Part shown: piece after piece, positions 17,530-26,930 of the stretch
Layout of the letters: each line of letters starts with the position of its first letter
Position numbering within the stretch: position 1 is the first letter of the stretch
Source: Spirosoma fluviale
GTDB taxonomy: Bacteria > Bacteroidota > Bacteroidia > Cytophagales > Spirosomataceae
Length of the DNA stretch: 64,000 nucleotides
Assembly: GCF_900230225.1 (NCBI RefSeq)
Contig: NZ_OCNH01000001.1
Coordinates: 434,001 to 498,000, forward strand
Direction of reading: 5' to 3'
The notes under the pieces: generated by a model
Databases searched by the model: none
Told to the model about the DNA's origin: nothing
Seen by the model: the letters and a program-made list of their open reading frames with translations, nothing else
Position numbers and translations under genes: made by a program

Positions 17530-19860
17530 ATGAACGAACCCGAAACCAGGGCCGAGCTGATCGACCCCAAACTAACCGCCAGCGGCTGGGGCGTGGTGCC
17601 CGATACCAAAGTCCTCCGCGAACACATCATCACGGCCGGTAAAATCCAGACCGGGGGCGGTCGGACTAAGCAGCTCATCGCGGACTATGTGTTAGTCTAT
17701 AAAGGAGTCAAACTGGCCGTTATCGAAGCCAAGAGCAACGAGCTGGCCGTAGGGGAGGGCGTGGCCCAGGCCAAAAACTACGCCGAGCGGCTTGGTCTCG
17801 ACACGACCTATGCCGCCAACGGGATAGAGATTTACGGCATCGACATGAAAACCGGCATGGAGGGCCTTGTCGACCGGTTCCCCACACCCGATGAGCTTTG
17901 GAACAAAACCTTCGATAGTCCCAATCACTGGCGCGACCTGTTCAATGCCGTACCGTTCGAGTACGTAGGCGGTACCAAAGGTGCCCGTTATTATCAGGAG
18001 CGGGCCGTTAACAAGGTCATGGCCGCCATTGCCGACAACCAGCCGCGTATTTTACTCACGCTGGCCACCGGTACCGGCAAAACGTTCATTGGGTTTCAGA
18101 TTGCCTGGAAACTGTTCAAAACCCGCTGGAACCTCACCCGCGACGGTCGGCGTCAACCCCGCATTCTGTTCCTCGCCGACCGCAACATTCTGGCCGATCA
18201 GGCGTTCAACGCCTTTTCCGCCTTTCCCGAAGATGCGCTGGTGCGGATCAGTCCGCAGGAAATCCGGCGCAGAGGAAGTGTGCCCACCAACGGCAGTATC
18301 TTCTTTACCATCTTCCAGACGTTCATGAGCGGAACCGATGCCGATGGCAATGCCGCGCCCTACTTCGGCGCTTATCAACCCGATTACTTTGATTTCATCA
18401 TCATCGACGAGTGTCACCGGGGCGGGGCCAACGACGAAAGCACCTGGCGCGACATTCTGGAATATTTCGAACCCGCCGTTCAGTTGGGTCTGACCGCCAC
18501 CCCCAAGCGCGACGTGAATGCCGACACCTACCAGTATTTTGGTGAGCCGGTTTCCAGCTATTCGCTCAAAGACGGCATTAATGATGGCTTCCTGACCCCC
18601 TTTAAAGTCAAGCGTATTCAGACCACGCTGGATGAATACATCTATGTGTCTGACGACAAGGTGATTGAAGGGGAGGTTGAAAGCGGCAGGAAGTACAAAG
18701 AGGCCGACTTTAACCGCATTATTGAGATAAAAGAACGGGAGGTAAAACGCGTTAAACTCTACCTGACCGAAGCCGATCAGCGGGAGAAAGCCATTGTATT
18801 CTGCGCCAGCCAGGACCATGCAATCATCATTCGCGACCTCATCAACCAGCACAAGACCAGCCGCGACACAAAGTATTGCGTACGCGTCACGGCCGACGAT
18901 GGGCCCTTGGGTGAGCAGTATTTACGCGAGTTTCAGGACAACGAGAAAACCATTCCAACCATCCTGACCACCTCGCAAAAGCTGTCGACCGGCGTAGATG
19001 CCCGCAATATCCGCAACATCGTATTACTGCGGCCCGTCAATTCCATGGTCGAATTCAAACAGATCATCGGCCGGGGAACGCGGTTGTTCGATGGTAAGGA
19101 GTTTTTCACCATCTACGATTACGTGGGTGCTTACGAGCATTTTGCCGACCCTGAATGGGACGGTCCACCCGAAGAGCCGGAACCCAAACCGGAGCCAAAC
19201 CCAAAGCCGTATCCAACCCCGCCACCTTCGGGTGGCCCAAAAGACCCACCGGGCGGAGGAGCAGGGTACAAACCAAAGCTGAAAATAAAACTGCGCGACG
19301 GGAAGGAACGCGAGATTCAGCACATGATGTCGACCTCGTTCTGGAGCGCCGACGGCCGGATTATATCGTCGGAGGAGTTTTTAGAAGCCCTATTCGGTAC
19401 ACTACCCGACTTCTTCAAAGACGAGGCCGAGCTGCGGGCCATCTGGTCGAACCCCATGACCCGGAAAACCTTGTTGGCTAACCTGGCCGATGCCGGATAC
19501 GGCAAAGACGAACTTGGCGCGTTACAGCGGTTGATTCAGGCCGAAAACAGCGATCTGTTCGACGTGCTGGAATATATTTCGTTTGCCCGCAAGCCCATCA
19601 GCCGTGCCGACCGCGTGGCCGAGGCCGAAACCACGATCTTTGCGTTACTGAGCCCGCAGCAAAAGGAATTCCTCGAATTCGTGTTGGACAAATACGTTGA
19701 AGGCGGAGTTGACGAACTGGATCAGGAGAAGCTACCGAGTTTGCTTCAACTCAAATATAATTCGCTGGATGATGCCAAAGTTCGTCTGGGTTCCGTCGCC
19801 GACATCCGCGCTACCTTCATTGACTTTCAGAAGCATTTGTACCAGGAGAAAGCGGCATAG
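17530..19860 (+). CDS. hsdR: Type I restriction-modification system, restriction and translocation subunit
   Basis: HsdR (776 residues from this start) cuts DNA after ATP-driven translocation. I chose ATG 17530 because MNEPETRAELIDPKL begins the conserved N-terminus and because the upstream codons lie in REP repeats. Domains: a PD-(D/E)xK nuclease with VLVYKGVKLAVIEAKSNE (residues ~57-70); helicase motor with Walker A LATGTGKTF (~178-186), DECH (~291-294) and GLTATPKRD; second motor part with TGVDARNIRNIVLLRPV and IGRGTRLF; then a Pro-rich linker (near residues 550-580) and a C-terminal helical domain. The layout resembles EcoEI-type HsdR proteins. It follows hsdS after a 1-kb interruption by the RAYT locus, so it may need its own promoter. 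Confidence 0.93.
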   Translation: MNEPETRAELIDPKLTASGWGVVPDTKVLREHIITAGKIQTGGGRTKQLIADYVLVYKGVKLAVIEAKSNELAVGEGVAQAKNYAERLGLDTTYAANGIEIYGIDMKTGMEGLVDRFPTPDELWNKTFDSPNHWRDLFNAVPFEYVGGTKGARYYQERAVNKVMAAIADNQPRILLTLATGTGKTFIGFQIAWKLFKTRWNLTRDGRRQPRILFLADRNILADQAFNAFSAFPEDALVRISPQEIRRRGSVPTNGSIFFTIFQTFMSGTDADGNAAPYFGAYQPDYFDFIIIDECHRGGANDESTWRDILEYFEPAVQLGLTATPKRDVNADTYQYFGEPVSSYSLKDGINDGFLTPFKVKRIQTTLDEYIYVSDDKVIEGEVESGRKYKEADFNRIIEIKEREVKRVKLYLTEADQREKAIVFCASQDHAIIIRDLINQHKTSRDTKYCVRVTADDGPLGEQYLREFQDNEKTIPTILTTSQKLSTGVDARNIRNIVLLRPVNSMVEFKQIIGRGTRLFDGKEFFTIYDYVGAYEHFADPEWDGPPEEPEPKPEPNPKPYPTPPPSGGPKDPPGGGAGYKPKLKIKLRDGKEREIQHMMSTSFWSADGRIISSEEFLEALFGTLPDFFKDEAELRAIWSNPMTRKTLLANLADAGYGKDELGALQRLIQAENSDLFDVLEYISFARKPISRADRVAEAETTIFALLSPQQKEFLEFVLDKYVEGGVDELDQEKLPSLLQLKYNSLDDAKVRLGSVADIRATFIDFQKHLYQEKAA

Positions 19861-20010
19861 GCAAAAGGCTGGCTGAATCATTATAGTGAAACCATTCTTT
19901 TCGGTCAGAACACAGCAGCGGAGAAAGTGTACCCCAGGAAACAAAAGGTGTATCCCAGAATGTACCTTTTACTGGTGCTTAAAAGCGAAGTAGTTGGGGC
20001 TAGAAACACA

Positions 20011-20036
20011 AAAACCCGCTTATGAAGCGGGTTTTT
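20011..20036. terminator. Hairpin terminator downstream of tRNA-Arg
   Basis: The palindrome AAAACCCGCTTATGAAGCGG continues into GTTTTT. On the minus strand it follows the tRNA by about 24 bases and ends in a T-run; on the plus strand it could also end the hsdR transcript. Confidence 0.75.
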
Positions 20037-20059
20037 AGTCTAATTGAGAAGGTAATCAG

Positions 20060-20133
20060 TGCACTTGTAGGGATTCGAACCCCAAACCTCCTCATCCGTA
20101 GTGAGGTGCTCTATCCAATTGAGCTACAAATGC
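20060..20133 (-). tRNA. tRNA-Arg (anticodon ACG)
   Basis: Read on the minus strand, the cloverleaf is complete. The acceptor arm GCATTTG pairs with CAAGTGC (one G-T wobble), the D arm is GCTC...GAGC, the anticodon stem CCTCA/TGAGG encloses the loop CTACGGA with anticodon ACG, and the T arm contains GGTTCGAATCC. No CCA is encoded. This tRNA reads CGU/CGC/CGA after A34-to-inosine editing. No integrase gene or att-like repeat is visible next to it. Confidence 0.95.
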
Positions 20134-20199
20134 ATTGCTATAAAGCATTTCCCGTTGATTGGGAGTGCAAAAGTAGGTAGAAAAAACACGCTTGTCAAT

Positions 20200-20997
20200 C
20201 TATTTACCCGAAAAATTTGCTTTTCGCTTCATCAGGAAGGCCCCTATACCCTCAGCCGCATCTGCCGAACGCCCTAATTCGTCCTGATTGTCAGCTTCTT
20301 GTTCGAGCTGATGGGTCAGGTCGGAATAGAGCGATTCATTCAAAACTTTTTTCATGGCCCCAATGGCGCGGGTGGGGGCAGCGGCATAATAGCCCACAAC
20401 GGCATCGACCGCCGTGTCTAAATCTGCCGTAGGTACCGAGCGACTGACGAGGCCAATCTGGGCTGCTTCGGGGCCGTAAACGCGTCGGCCGGTGCTGCAC
20501 AGGTCGAAAGCCCGCTGGGGACCGATGAGCCGGGGCAGGAAGAAGGTAGAGCCCGCATCGGGCATGAGGCCGATGTTGACGAAAATCTGGCTGAAATAGG
20601 CGTCGTCGGCGCAGATAACCACATCGCAGGCCAGCGCCAGCGAACAGCCCGCTCCGGCGGCAACGCCGTTGATGCGCCCGATGACCGGCTTTGGCAGGTT
20701 GCGGATGGCCTGAATCATGGGGTGGTAAGTGGTGCGGAGCGAGTCGCCGAGCGCGAGCTGACCACCCGAGGTAGCCGCCTGCATAACGCCTTCTTTAAGA
20801 TCGGCACCGGACGAAAAGGCCTTGTCGCCCGCGCCCGTCAGGACAACCACGCGAATTTGCTCGTCGGCACCAGCGGCTTCGATGGCGGCTGTAATATCGC
20901 GGATCAGGCCGGGGCTGAGGGCATTGTATACCTGCGGGCGGTTGAGGGTTATCCGACAAACAGCACCGCTAACATCATAAAGCAGATTTTCGTACAT
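20200..20997 (-). CDS. Enoyl-CoA hydratase/isomerase family protein (PaaG-like)
   Basis: This is a crotonase-fold enzyme (265 residues from Met at 20997; an in-frame ATG six codons upstream at 21015 is less likely because MYENLLYDVSG matches the family N-terminus). The CoA-binding and oxyanion segments are visible: FSSGADLKEG (~residues 63-72) and GRINGVAAGAGCSLALACDV (~110-130). The stretch NIGLMPDAGSTFFLPRLIG resembles PaaG, the ring-epoxide isomerase of phenylacetate degradation; the position often held by catalytic Glu is Asp/Ala here, as in that subgroup. No other paa gene is in the window, so a general acyl-CoA role is also possible. Confidence 0.85.
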   Translation of the reverse strand: MYENLLYDVSGAVCRITLNRPQVYNALSPGLIRDITAAIEAAGADEQIRVVVLTGAGDKAFSSGADLKEGVMQAATSGGQLALGDSLRTTYHPMIQAIRNLPKPVIGRINGVAAGAGCSLALACDVVICADDAYFSQIFVNIGLMPDAGSTFFLPRLIGPQRAFDLCSTGRRVYGPEAAQIGLVSRSVPTADLDTAVDAVVGYYAAAPTRAIGAMKKVLNESLYSDLTHQLEQEADNQDELGRSADAAEGIGAFLMKRKANFSGK

Positions 20998-21099
20998 AAG
21001 GCAAGGGATGAACACAGAGGCACTGAGCGCACAGAGATGAACGCATGGTGGTGCTGGTTCTTCTTTGGGCTCTTTGCGCTGCGGTAAGTTACAAAAAAG

Positions 21100-21738
21100 C
21101 TAGATGAGCCAAAATACAGTGAGCAGACTGACGGTTAACCCAAGTACTACACCCGCCAGAATCTGAGCGGGGGTATGGGCGTTGAGCCGGAGCCGGGCGC
21201 TGGCCACAAAACCCGTTAGCATGACCAGTAGCAGCAACGGGAAAAACAGGTCTGTGATACTGAATTTAAGCATAAAGCTGGCCACAACGCCCACAACGCC
21301 CGCAATACCGACGCAATGAGCGCTGATTTGCCAGGAGAGGCTAATGAGGCCAACCAGCAGTATGGAAACGGCTATACTGGCAATGAGGGTACCAATTTCG
21401 GGGGCCAGACTCGATAGCCCCTGCATCTGGTAGGTAAACAAATAGGCTGTTATCGTATAAACCAGAGCCGTCAGGAAGTAAGGTAACCGCCGATCGGACA
21501 GGGTGGTCATTTTTAAATTTTTAACGTACCCCGCGCGGAACAGGTAATAGATCAGCAGCGAGGGCGTCATGAACGTACCCACAAAAATCAGGATTAGTAA
21601 GCTAAGCCGGAGGGAGACCGAAAATGCATCCAGCCCCAGCACGGCAGGTACCCGAAACAGCAGCAATGCAAACAGTAACGTCGGCATCAGCAAAGGATGA
21701 AAAACAGCCGACAGGAAGTGGGCAAAACGGGTACTCAA
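21100..21738 (-). CDS. PAP2-like multi-pass membrane protein
   Basis: The 212-residue protein has about six hydrophobic segments. Near-motifs of the PAP2 phosphatase fold appear: LSDRRLPY (position of the KxxxxxxRP motif), WQISAHCVGIAG (position of PSGH) and ARLRLNAHTPAQILAG (position of SRxxxxxHxxxD, with Gln instead of Asp). This divergent form is common in Bacteroidota. It could act on a lipid phosphate or diphosphate in the inner membrane, but the departures from the canonical residues leave activity uncertain. It is followed by the enoyl-CoA hydratase gene about 100 bases downstream. Confidence 0.65.
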   Translation of the reverse strand: MSTRFAHFLSAVFHPLLMPTLLFALLLFRVPAVLGLDAFSVSLRLSLLILIFVGTFMTPSLLIYYLFRAGYVKNLKMTTLSDRRLPYFLTALVYTITAYLFTYQMQGLSSLAPEIGTLIASIAVSILLVGLISLSWQISAHCVGIAGVVGVVASFMLKFSITDLFFPLLLLVMLTGFVASARLRLNAHTPAQILAGVVLGLTVSLLTVFWLI

Positions 21739-21739
21739 T

Positions 21740-21828
21740 GGATAATGAATAATGTAGAATGAATAATTGTGTAAAAATACGCGCCAAGCCTATTGTATTT
21801 CACATTGTACATTATCCATTATTCATTT
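21740..21828. repeat. Imperfect inverted repeat of ATTCAT-type units
   Basis: AATGGATAATGAATAATG near 21738 is mirrored by CATTATCCATTATTCATT near 21811. The sequence is AT-rich and could be a terminator for rpoN or one of the many intergenic palindromes in this genome. Confidence 0.5.
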
Positions 21829-21829
21829 T

Positions 21830-23281
21830 TTATAATTGTTTTCTCAGCCGGGCTACCGGAATGTTTAGCTGTTCGCGGTATTTGGCTACCGTTCGCCGGG
21901 CAATGTTGTAGCCCCGGTCGTTCAGGATCTTCTCCAGCTTATCATCCGACAGCGGGTGCAACTTGGGTTCGGCGTCAATCAAATCTCTTAAAATGTTTTT
22001 CACTTCCCGGCTGCTGACATCTTCGCCCGTATCGGTCGAGATCCCTTCCGAGAAGAAATATTTGAGCGGGTAGATGCCAAATTCCGTTTGAACGGCCTTG
22101 CTGTTGGCCACCCGCGATACCGTCGATACGTCCATGTCGATCAGCGTAGCGATGTCTTTCAGGATCATGGGCCGCAGCCGTGATTCATCGCCGGTCAGGA
22201 AGAAATCATACTGGTAACGCACAATGGCGTTCATAGTACGGAGCAGGGTTTGCTGCCGTTGCTTGATGGCATCGATGAACCACTTGGCCGCATCCAGTTT
22301 CTGCTTAACGAAGGTGACCGTTTCTTTCAGGTTCTTGTTCTGCTTTTTGTTGCTCTTGTCATAGGTGTCGAGCATATCGGCAAAGGAGCGGCTGATGCGC
22401 AGTTCGGGCGCATTTTTGGAGTTCAGCGACAGTTCCAGTTTGCCGTTGGTGTTGCTCAGCAGAAAATCCGGAATGAGGTACTGGATATTTCCACCTTCGC
22501 CCTCCATAGAACCCGGTTTGGGGTTCAGCCGGATAATAATGTCGATCACTTTCTTCAACGATTCGTCGCTGATGTTGAGTCGTCGCTGAATTTTATCGTA
22601 ATGTTTTTTCGAAAATTCGTCGAAGAACTCGTCGATGATCCGGATCGCCAGGATATTATAGGGGTCCGACTGGTCTTTGCGCCGGAGTTGCAGCAGCAGA
22701 CATTCGGGTAGCGAACGGGCACCAATGCCGGCCGGATCGAACGACTGGATCTTATGAAGCACAGCCTCCACTTCTTCGGCATCAGTAAATACATTCTGCG
22801 AGAACGCCAGGTCGTTGACAATGGCCTGAATCGACCGGCGGATGTAGCCATCGGCTTCAATGCTGCCAATTAGTTGATAACCAATGGTGCGCTGCTCTTC
22901 CGATAGGTTCAGGTAGCCGAATTGCTGCAGCAGCGAGTCCATAAGACTGGAGCTGGTAGCCAGGGGCATGTCCCGGTCTTCTTCCCCGTAGTTGCCGTCG
23001 CCCTGCATTTTGTACCCCGCATAATCTTCGTCCTGGATATAGCCATCAATGTCTAGGTCATCATCCCGATCCTTGAAATCGTCGGTCTCGTCGTATGAAT
23101 CGTCCTCATCTTTCTGCTCGTACTCCTCATCCATACCCTCTTCCAGAGCCGGATTGATTTCCAGTTCTTCTTCAATGCGTGTATCTAATTCAGCGGTGGG
23201 TATCTGTAACAGTTTGATAAACTGAATCTGCTGCGGAGATAGCTTTTGCTGAAGCGATTGGGAAAGACTTAACTTCTGCAT
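21830..23281 (-). CDS. rpoN: RNA polymerase sigma-54 factor
   Basis: Sigma-54 (483 residues) directs RNA polymerase to -24/-12 promoters and needs an AAA+ activator. Region I is the Gln/Leu-rich start MQKLSLSQSLQQKLSPQQIQ. An acidic region II follows (residues ~50-105, many Asp/Glu). The core-binding domain spans ~110-300. The DNA-binding region ends with the RpoN box ARRTVAKYRE near residue 460. Length and order are normal. It is apparently transcribed alone or with the PAP2-like gene downstream. No sigma-54 activator gene is seen in this window. Confidence 0.96.
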   Translation of the reverse strand: MQKLSLSQSLQQKLSPQQIQFIKLLQIPTAELDTRIEEELEINPALEEGMDEEYEQKDEDDSYDETDDFKDRDDDLDIDGYIQDEDYAGYKMQGDGNYGEEDRDMPLATSSSLMDSLLQQFGYLNLSEEQRTIGYQLIGSIEADGYIRRSIQAIVNDLAFSQNVFTDAEEVEAVLHKIQSFDPAGIGARSLPECLLLQLRRKDQSDPYNILAIRIIDEFFDEFSKKHYDKIQRRLNISDESLKKVIDIIIRLNPKPGSMEGEGGNIQYLIPDFLLSNTNGKLELSLNSKNAPELRISRSFADMLDTYDKSNKKQNKNLKETVTFVKQKLDAAKWFIDAIKQRQQTLLRTMNAIVRYQYDFFLTGDESRLRPMILKDIATLIDMDVSTVSRVANSKAVQTEFGIYPLKYFFSEGISTDTGEDVSSREVKNILRDLIDAEPKLHPLSDDKLEKILNDRGYNIARRTVAKYREQLNIPVARLRKQL

Positions 23282-23433
23282 AGGTCGTACGGGCGTCTGT
23301 AGATTAGTGGGTTACGTTGAGTAGCAAGGTATTGGTAAAAGTGCCCCTCACAATTATCAGGCCAATTTAACTAAAAAATGTTTTTCATCAGATGAATTTT
23401 CTGTAAAGTATCAACTTGCTACCTTCGCCTGTG

Positions 23434-24957
23434 ATGACAAACAAGCTTTATGACACGTCGCTAAGCCTGCTAACAGACCTTTACCAGGTCACAATGGCTT
23501 ATGGTTACTGGAAGACTAAAACATCGGAAAAGGAGGCAGTGTTTAACCTTTATTTTCGAAAAAATCCATTTAACGGGGGCTTCACCATTGCCTGTGGGCT
23601 GGCAAATGTGCTGGGCTACATCGAAAACTTTGGATTCTCCAAAAAAGACCTGCGCTACCTCCGTACCCTAAAGGGCAACGATGGAAAACCCATGTTTGAG
23701 CCCGAATTCATGGATTATCTGGCCGATCTGAAACTCACCTGCGATGTTGAGGCCATACCCGAAGGAACGGTCGTTTTTCCGAATGAACCGCTCATCCGCG
23801 TTCGTGGACCAATATTACAGTGCCAGTTGTTGGAAACACCCCTGCTGAATCTCGTTAATTTCGAGTCGCTGATTGCAACCAAAGCGGCCCGGCTTCGGCT
23901 GGTTGTGGAGCAGGACACGCTGCTGGAATTTGGCCTGCGCCGGGCACAGGGGATTGACGGCGGCATGACAGCCAGCCGGGCCGCGTACATCGGTGGGTGC
24001 GATGCAACCTCCAATGTGCTGGCCGGTAAACTCTACGATATTCCCGTTGGCGGTACGCACGCGCACAGTTGGGTGATGTCGTTTGCCGATGAACAACAGG
24101 CGTTTGATGCCTATGCCGACGTGCTGCCCAATAACGTAACGCTGCTTGTCGATACCTACGACACGTTGCAGGGGGTGCGGTACGCCATAGAAACGGGGCG
24201 GAAACTGGTGGAACGCGGGTATAAACTGGCCGCCATCCGGCTGGACTCGGGCGATTTAGCCTACCTGAGTATCGAAGCTCGTAAACTGCTGGATGCCGCC
24301 GGTTTTGAGGATACGGGCATCGTAGCCAGTAACGACCTCGACGAAACGATCATCGCCAGTCTACGGCAACAGGGCGCAAAAATTAACATCTGGGGTGTTG
24401 GGACCAAGCTCGTTACGGCTTACGATCAGCCCGCATTGGGGGGAGTGTACAAGTTAGCCGCCCTGCGTCAGGAGCCCGACGGTCAATCGAATGTCAATGT
24501 GACAGAAGAGGTCGATGTGCCCCGGACCAACAGCTGGGTGTACAAGATGAAGCTTTCTGAACAGGCTATAAAAATTTCGACGCCGGGCATTCAGCAGGTG
24601 CGCCGGTTTCGGGATGAGCGGGGCTTTGTAGCCGATATGATTTACGATACCGAAAGTATGGACGGTTCGGCCAGTGAGTCAACCACGATGATCGACCCCC
24701 TCGATTTTACCAAACGCCGACGTTTTGAGGCCGAACAGCCCTACGAAGATCTGCTGGTGCCGGTCGTGAAGTCGGGCAAACGGGTATATGACAGTCCTGA
24801 TATTCATGCGGTGCGCGAGCGGGTGCAAACCCAGTTGGCCAACCTGCATCCGGGCGTTAAACGGTTTGTCAATCCGCATACTTATCCAGTAGGTTTGGAA
24901 AAAGGGTTACACGAACTAAAAACGAAATTGATCCTGAAGCTTCGCGAAGGCAAGTAA
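23434..24957 (+). CDS. pncB: Nicotinate phosphoribosyltransferase
   Basis: The enzyme (507 residues) joins nicotinate and phosphoribosyl pyrophosphate to form nicotinate mononucleotide, the first Preiss-Handler step to NAD. The N-terminus LSLLTDLYQVTMAYGYW is diagnostic. GGTHAHSWV (~residues 205-213) holds the His that is phosphorylated in the family, and RLDSGDLAYLS and GVGTKLVT are ligand-binding segments. Start: ATG 23434 (MTNKLYDTSL) is preferred over an in-frame TTG six codons earlier. A Bacteroidota-type -7 element (TACCTTCG) ends only a few bases before this ATG, suggesting a very short leader. nadE and nadK of the same pathway lie elsewhere in the window. Confidence 0.95.
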   Translation: MTNKLYDTSLSLLTDLYQVTMAYGYWKTKTSEKEAVFNLYFRKNPFNGGFTIACGLANVLGYIENFGFSKKDLRYLRTLKGNDGKPMFEPEFMDYLADLKLTCDVEAIPEGTVVFPNEPLIRVRGPILQCQLLETPLLNLVNFESLIATKAARLRLVVEQDTLLEFGLRRAQGIDGGMTASRAAYIGGCDATSNVLAGKLYDIPVGGTHAHSWVMSFADEQQAFDAYADVLPNNVTLLVDTYDTLQGVRYAIETGRKLVERGYKLAAIRLDSGDLAYLSIEARKLLDAAGFEDTGIVASNDLDETIIASLRQQGAKINIWGVGTKLVTAYDQPALGGVYKLAALRQEPDGQSNVNVTEEVDVPRTNSWVYKMKLSEQAIKISTPGIQQVRRFRDERGFVADMIYDTESMDGSASESTTMIDPLDFTKRRRFEAEQPYEDLLVPVVKSGKRVYDSPDIHAVRERVQTQLANLHPGVKRFVNPHTYPVGLEKGLHELKTKLILKLREGK

Positions 24958-25047
24958 CGTACCCACGACGTACCCACGGGCTTCAGCCCGTGTTTGCTAT
25001 ATGTCACTGACACGGGCTGAAGCCCATGGGTACGTCGTGGGTACGTT
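24956..25047. repeat. Long intergenic inverted repeat (family 1, first copy)
   Basis: Arms 24956-24993 and 25010-25047 are 38 bases each and pair almost perfectly (one mismatch). The shared core reads ACCCACGGGCTTCAGCCCGT. A second, longer member of the same family lies at 29427-29549. It begins at the pncB stop codon and may act as a terminator or RNA-end structure. Confidence 0.8.
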
Positions 25048-25057
25048 TACTCTATCC

Positions 25058-26008
25058 ATGTATTTTATGAAGAAAGTCCTGATTCTAACCGGCCTGAGTG
25101 GTAGCGGCAAAACAACCTTTGCCCGGCAGTTCTGTACCGAAAATCCGAACTGGCTGCGGATCAATCGGGATGATTTTCGGCGGAGTCTGCTGTCTGTATC
25201 GCTTCGAGAGTATTATGAAACCTGGCCGGAGCGGGAAAAGGACCGCGTCGAAACGGTCGTCAATGAATTACAGAAAGCCGCTATTCTGGAAGGACTGACG
25301 CGGGGCTGGCATGTGCTCATCGACAATACGAGCCTCAAATTGAGTTATATCAACGAATTTCGGCAACTGCTGACGCGCCATTTCGACAAAGTGGAAATCC
25401 GGTATGAACTGCTTCGGGTGCCTATTGACGAGTGCATCCGTCGGGACCGGGACCGGCCCGATTCGGTGGGGGAGGAGGTGATCCGGAAGCAGGCCGAACA
25501 GCTTACCTCGCTGAAACGGCACTTTAAGTTTCAGACCGAAATCCTGACCCGGCCAACCGCCTTTCAGCGTAAGCAGGACGAGACCTTGCCGCGTTGTATT
25601 CTCGTGGATATTGACGGCACCGTGGCCGACAGAGGGGATCGCTCACCCTTTGCCTGGCATCGCGTGGGTCTGGACACCCCCAAATGGCCTGTTATCCGGC
25701 TGGTTCAGGCTATGCGAACGTCGGGTTATACGGTCGTTTTTTTCTCGGGTCGCGATGCGGTTTGTCGCCCGGAAACAATCGCCTGGCTGAATCAGCATTT
25801 CGACTGGCAGGAAACGGATTATTTGTTGTTCATGCGCCGGGAGCGCGACAATCGGAAAGATTCGATCGTAAAACAGGAGCTATTTGACCAACATATAGCA
25901 GGCCGGTATTACGTAGACCTCGTGGTCGATGACCGACAGCAGGTGGTCGATATGTGGCGACGAACCCTTGGGTTGACCTGCATACAGGTGGACTATGGGG
26001 ATTTCTGA
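25058..26008 (+). CDS. T4-type polynucleotide kinase/phosphatase (RNA end repair)
   Basis: The protein (316 residues from ATG 25058; Met at 25067 is also possible) has the same order as bacteriophage T4 Pnkp. The 5'-kinase domain has the P-loop GLSGSGKTTFA (~residues 12-22), INRDDFRRSLL (catalytic Asp) and a lid Arg segment DRDRPDSVGEEV. The HAD 3'-phosphatase domain has DIDGTVAD (~184-191), VVFFSGRD, RRERDNRKDSIVKQELF and VVDDRQQVVDMWRR, ending with a T4-like GDF. Such enzymes heal 2',3'-cyclic phosphate and 5'-OH ends so that a ligase can seal them. No RNA ligase gene is next to it. The upstream in-frame codons from 25001 lie in the palindrome and are excluded. Confidence 0.88.
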   Translation: MYFMKKVLILTGLSGSGKTTFARQFCTENPNWLRINRDDFRRSLLSVSLREYYETWPEREKDRVETVVNELQKAAILEGLTRGWHVLIDNTSLKLSYINEFRQLLTRHFDKVEIRYELLRVPIDECIRRDRDRPDSVGEEVIRKQAEQLTSLKRHFKFQTEILTRPTAFQRKQDETLPRCILVDIDGTVADRGDRSPFAWHRVGLDTPKWPVIRLVQAMRTSGYTVVFFSGRDAVCRPETIAWLNQHFDWQETDYLLFMRRERDNRKDSIVKQELFDQHIAGRYYVDLVVDDRQQVVDMWRRTLGLTCIQVDYGDF

Positions 26009-26313
26009 TCGAGTGAAATTGTGCAGGCCATTCCCGTGAACCAGTAGGCACCCGGCGCGGAATGGGGTCACGAAACCGATGAATCTCCGGTCTGTCTCTA
26101 CGAACCGCCCTGTTTCATCGATGAATGCCTAAATGATATTGTAAATAATTGATGATTAGCATATTAGTGTAAATATGTCGTTCTGCCGACGTTCTCCGGC
26201 TATCTGTCGATTTCGTTTTTTTATTCTTCCGGACGGGCGTTGCTTTGTCTCAGAAGTCAGGAGCAATACCGCACCCAGACGCAAAACGAAGTCACCTATA
26301 AATACTACATATT
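26009..26313. other. Intergenic region, no gene seen
   Basis: These 305 bases hold an AT-rich segment around 26130-26175 that probably contains the promoter of the small secreted protein at 26314. A 70-codon plus frame across it starts inside the gap and overlaps the next gene; it has no recognisable features. Confidence 0.4.
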
Positions 26314-26694
26314 ATGAAAACGTTAGCCACTTCCCTGTTGATTGCTGCAATACTTACTTTCTCTGCAACCGGTTTCGCTCAGGATAGCCATTCGGCTACG
26401 ACAGCCCAGAAAACCCCACTGACAATCCAACCCACCCAAAACGGGAAAGTTGATGTGGTTCTTGGGAAAACAGATGGCCACCTGTCAATTGACGTAGTGG
26501 ACAAGCAGGGACGTACGTTGTCCCACCGAGTCGTTTACAAGCAGGATTCAAATACGCGTATCCGCTTTGATTTGAGTGAACTGCCTGATGGCGTTTACGA
26601 ACTGATTGTGACAGAAGGCGCGAACCGGCAGACAAATGCCATTGTCCTCAACACGCAATGGGCCGATACGTACCGGATCATTACGTTAAGTTAA
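26314..26694 (+). CDS. Small secreted beta-rich protein
   Basis: The 126-residue protein has a clear signal peptide (residues 1-22, ending GFAQ). The mature part has alternating hydrophobic strands and the segment RIRFDLSELPDGVYELIVTEG, which resembles the final strands of the T9SS type-A sorting-domain or Ig-like folds common in Bacteroidota (Leu-x-x-Leu-Pro-Asp-Gly-x-Tyr). It is too short to be a sorted cargo with a separate catalytic domain. It may be a periplasmic or surface beta-sandwich. It is followed by a strong terminator. Confidence 0.75.
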   Translation: MKTLATSLLIAAILTFSATGFAQDSHSATTAQKTPLTIQPTQNGKVDVVLGKTDGHLSIDVVDKQGRTLSHRVVYKQDSNTRIRFDLSELPDGVYELIVTEGANRQTNAIVLNTQWADTYRIITLS

Positions 26695-26715
26695 CCCATC
26701 GCACCCACGTGTGTC

Positions 26716-26754
26716 AAGAACTCCTGTTCGATCATCGAGCAGGAGTTCTTTTTA
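26716..26754 (+). terminator. Rho-independent terminator
   Basis: AAGAACTCCTG pairs with CAGGAGTTCTT, followed by a T-run, 22 bases after the stop codon of the small secreted protein. Confidence 0.85.
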
Positions 26755-26930
26755 TAAAGGATAATTGGTATTAGTATTATTTCGCAAAAGAATACAGTAA
26801 AATAATGAGGTTGTACCAAAGACATAGCCCATAAAATATGGATAAGGAGAACCTTATTAATTTTTGCCTTATGCATTTTAATTTCGTCGTATCTTCATCT
26901 TTCGTTACAGTTGAAACAACTTCTCCCTTT

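Noticed and set aside
18052-18852. 266-codon minus-strand frame opposite hsdR
   Set aside because: Antisense shadow of conserved helicase motifs.
20060-20133. tRNA-Arg considered as an integration site of an element carrying the restriction locus
   Set aside because: No partial copy of the tRNA 3' end and no integrase gene were seen on either side.
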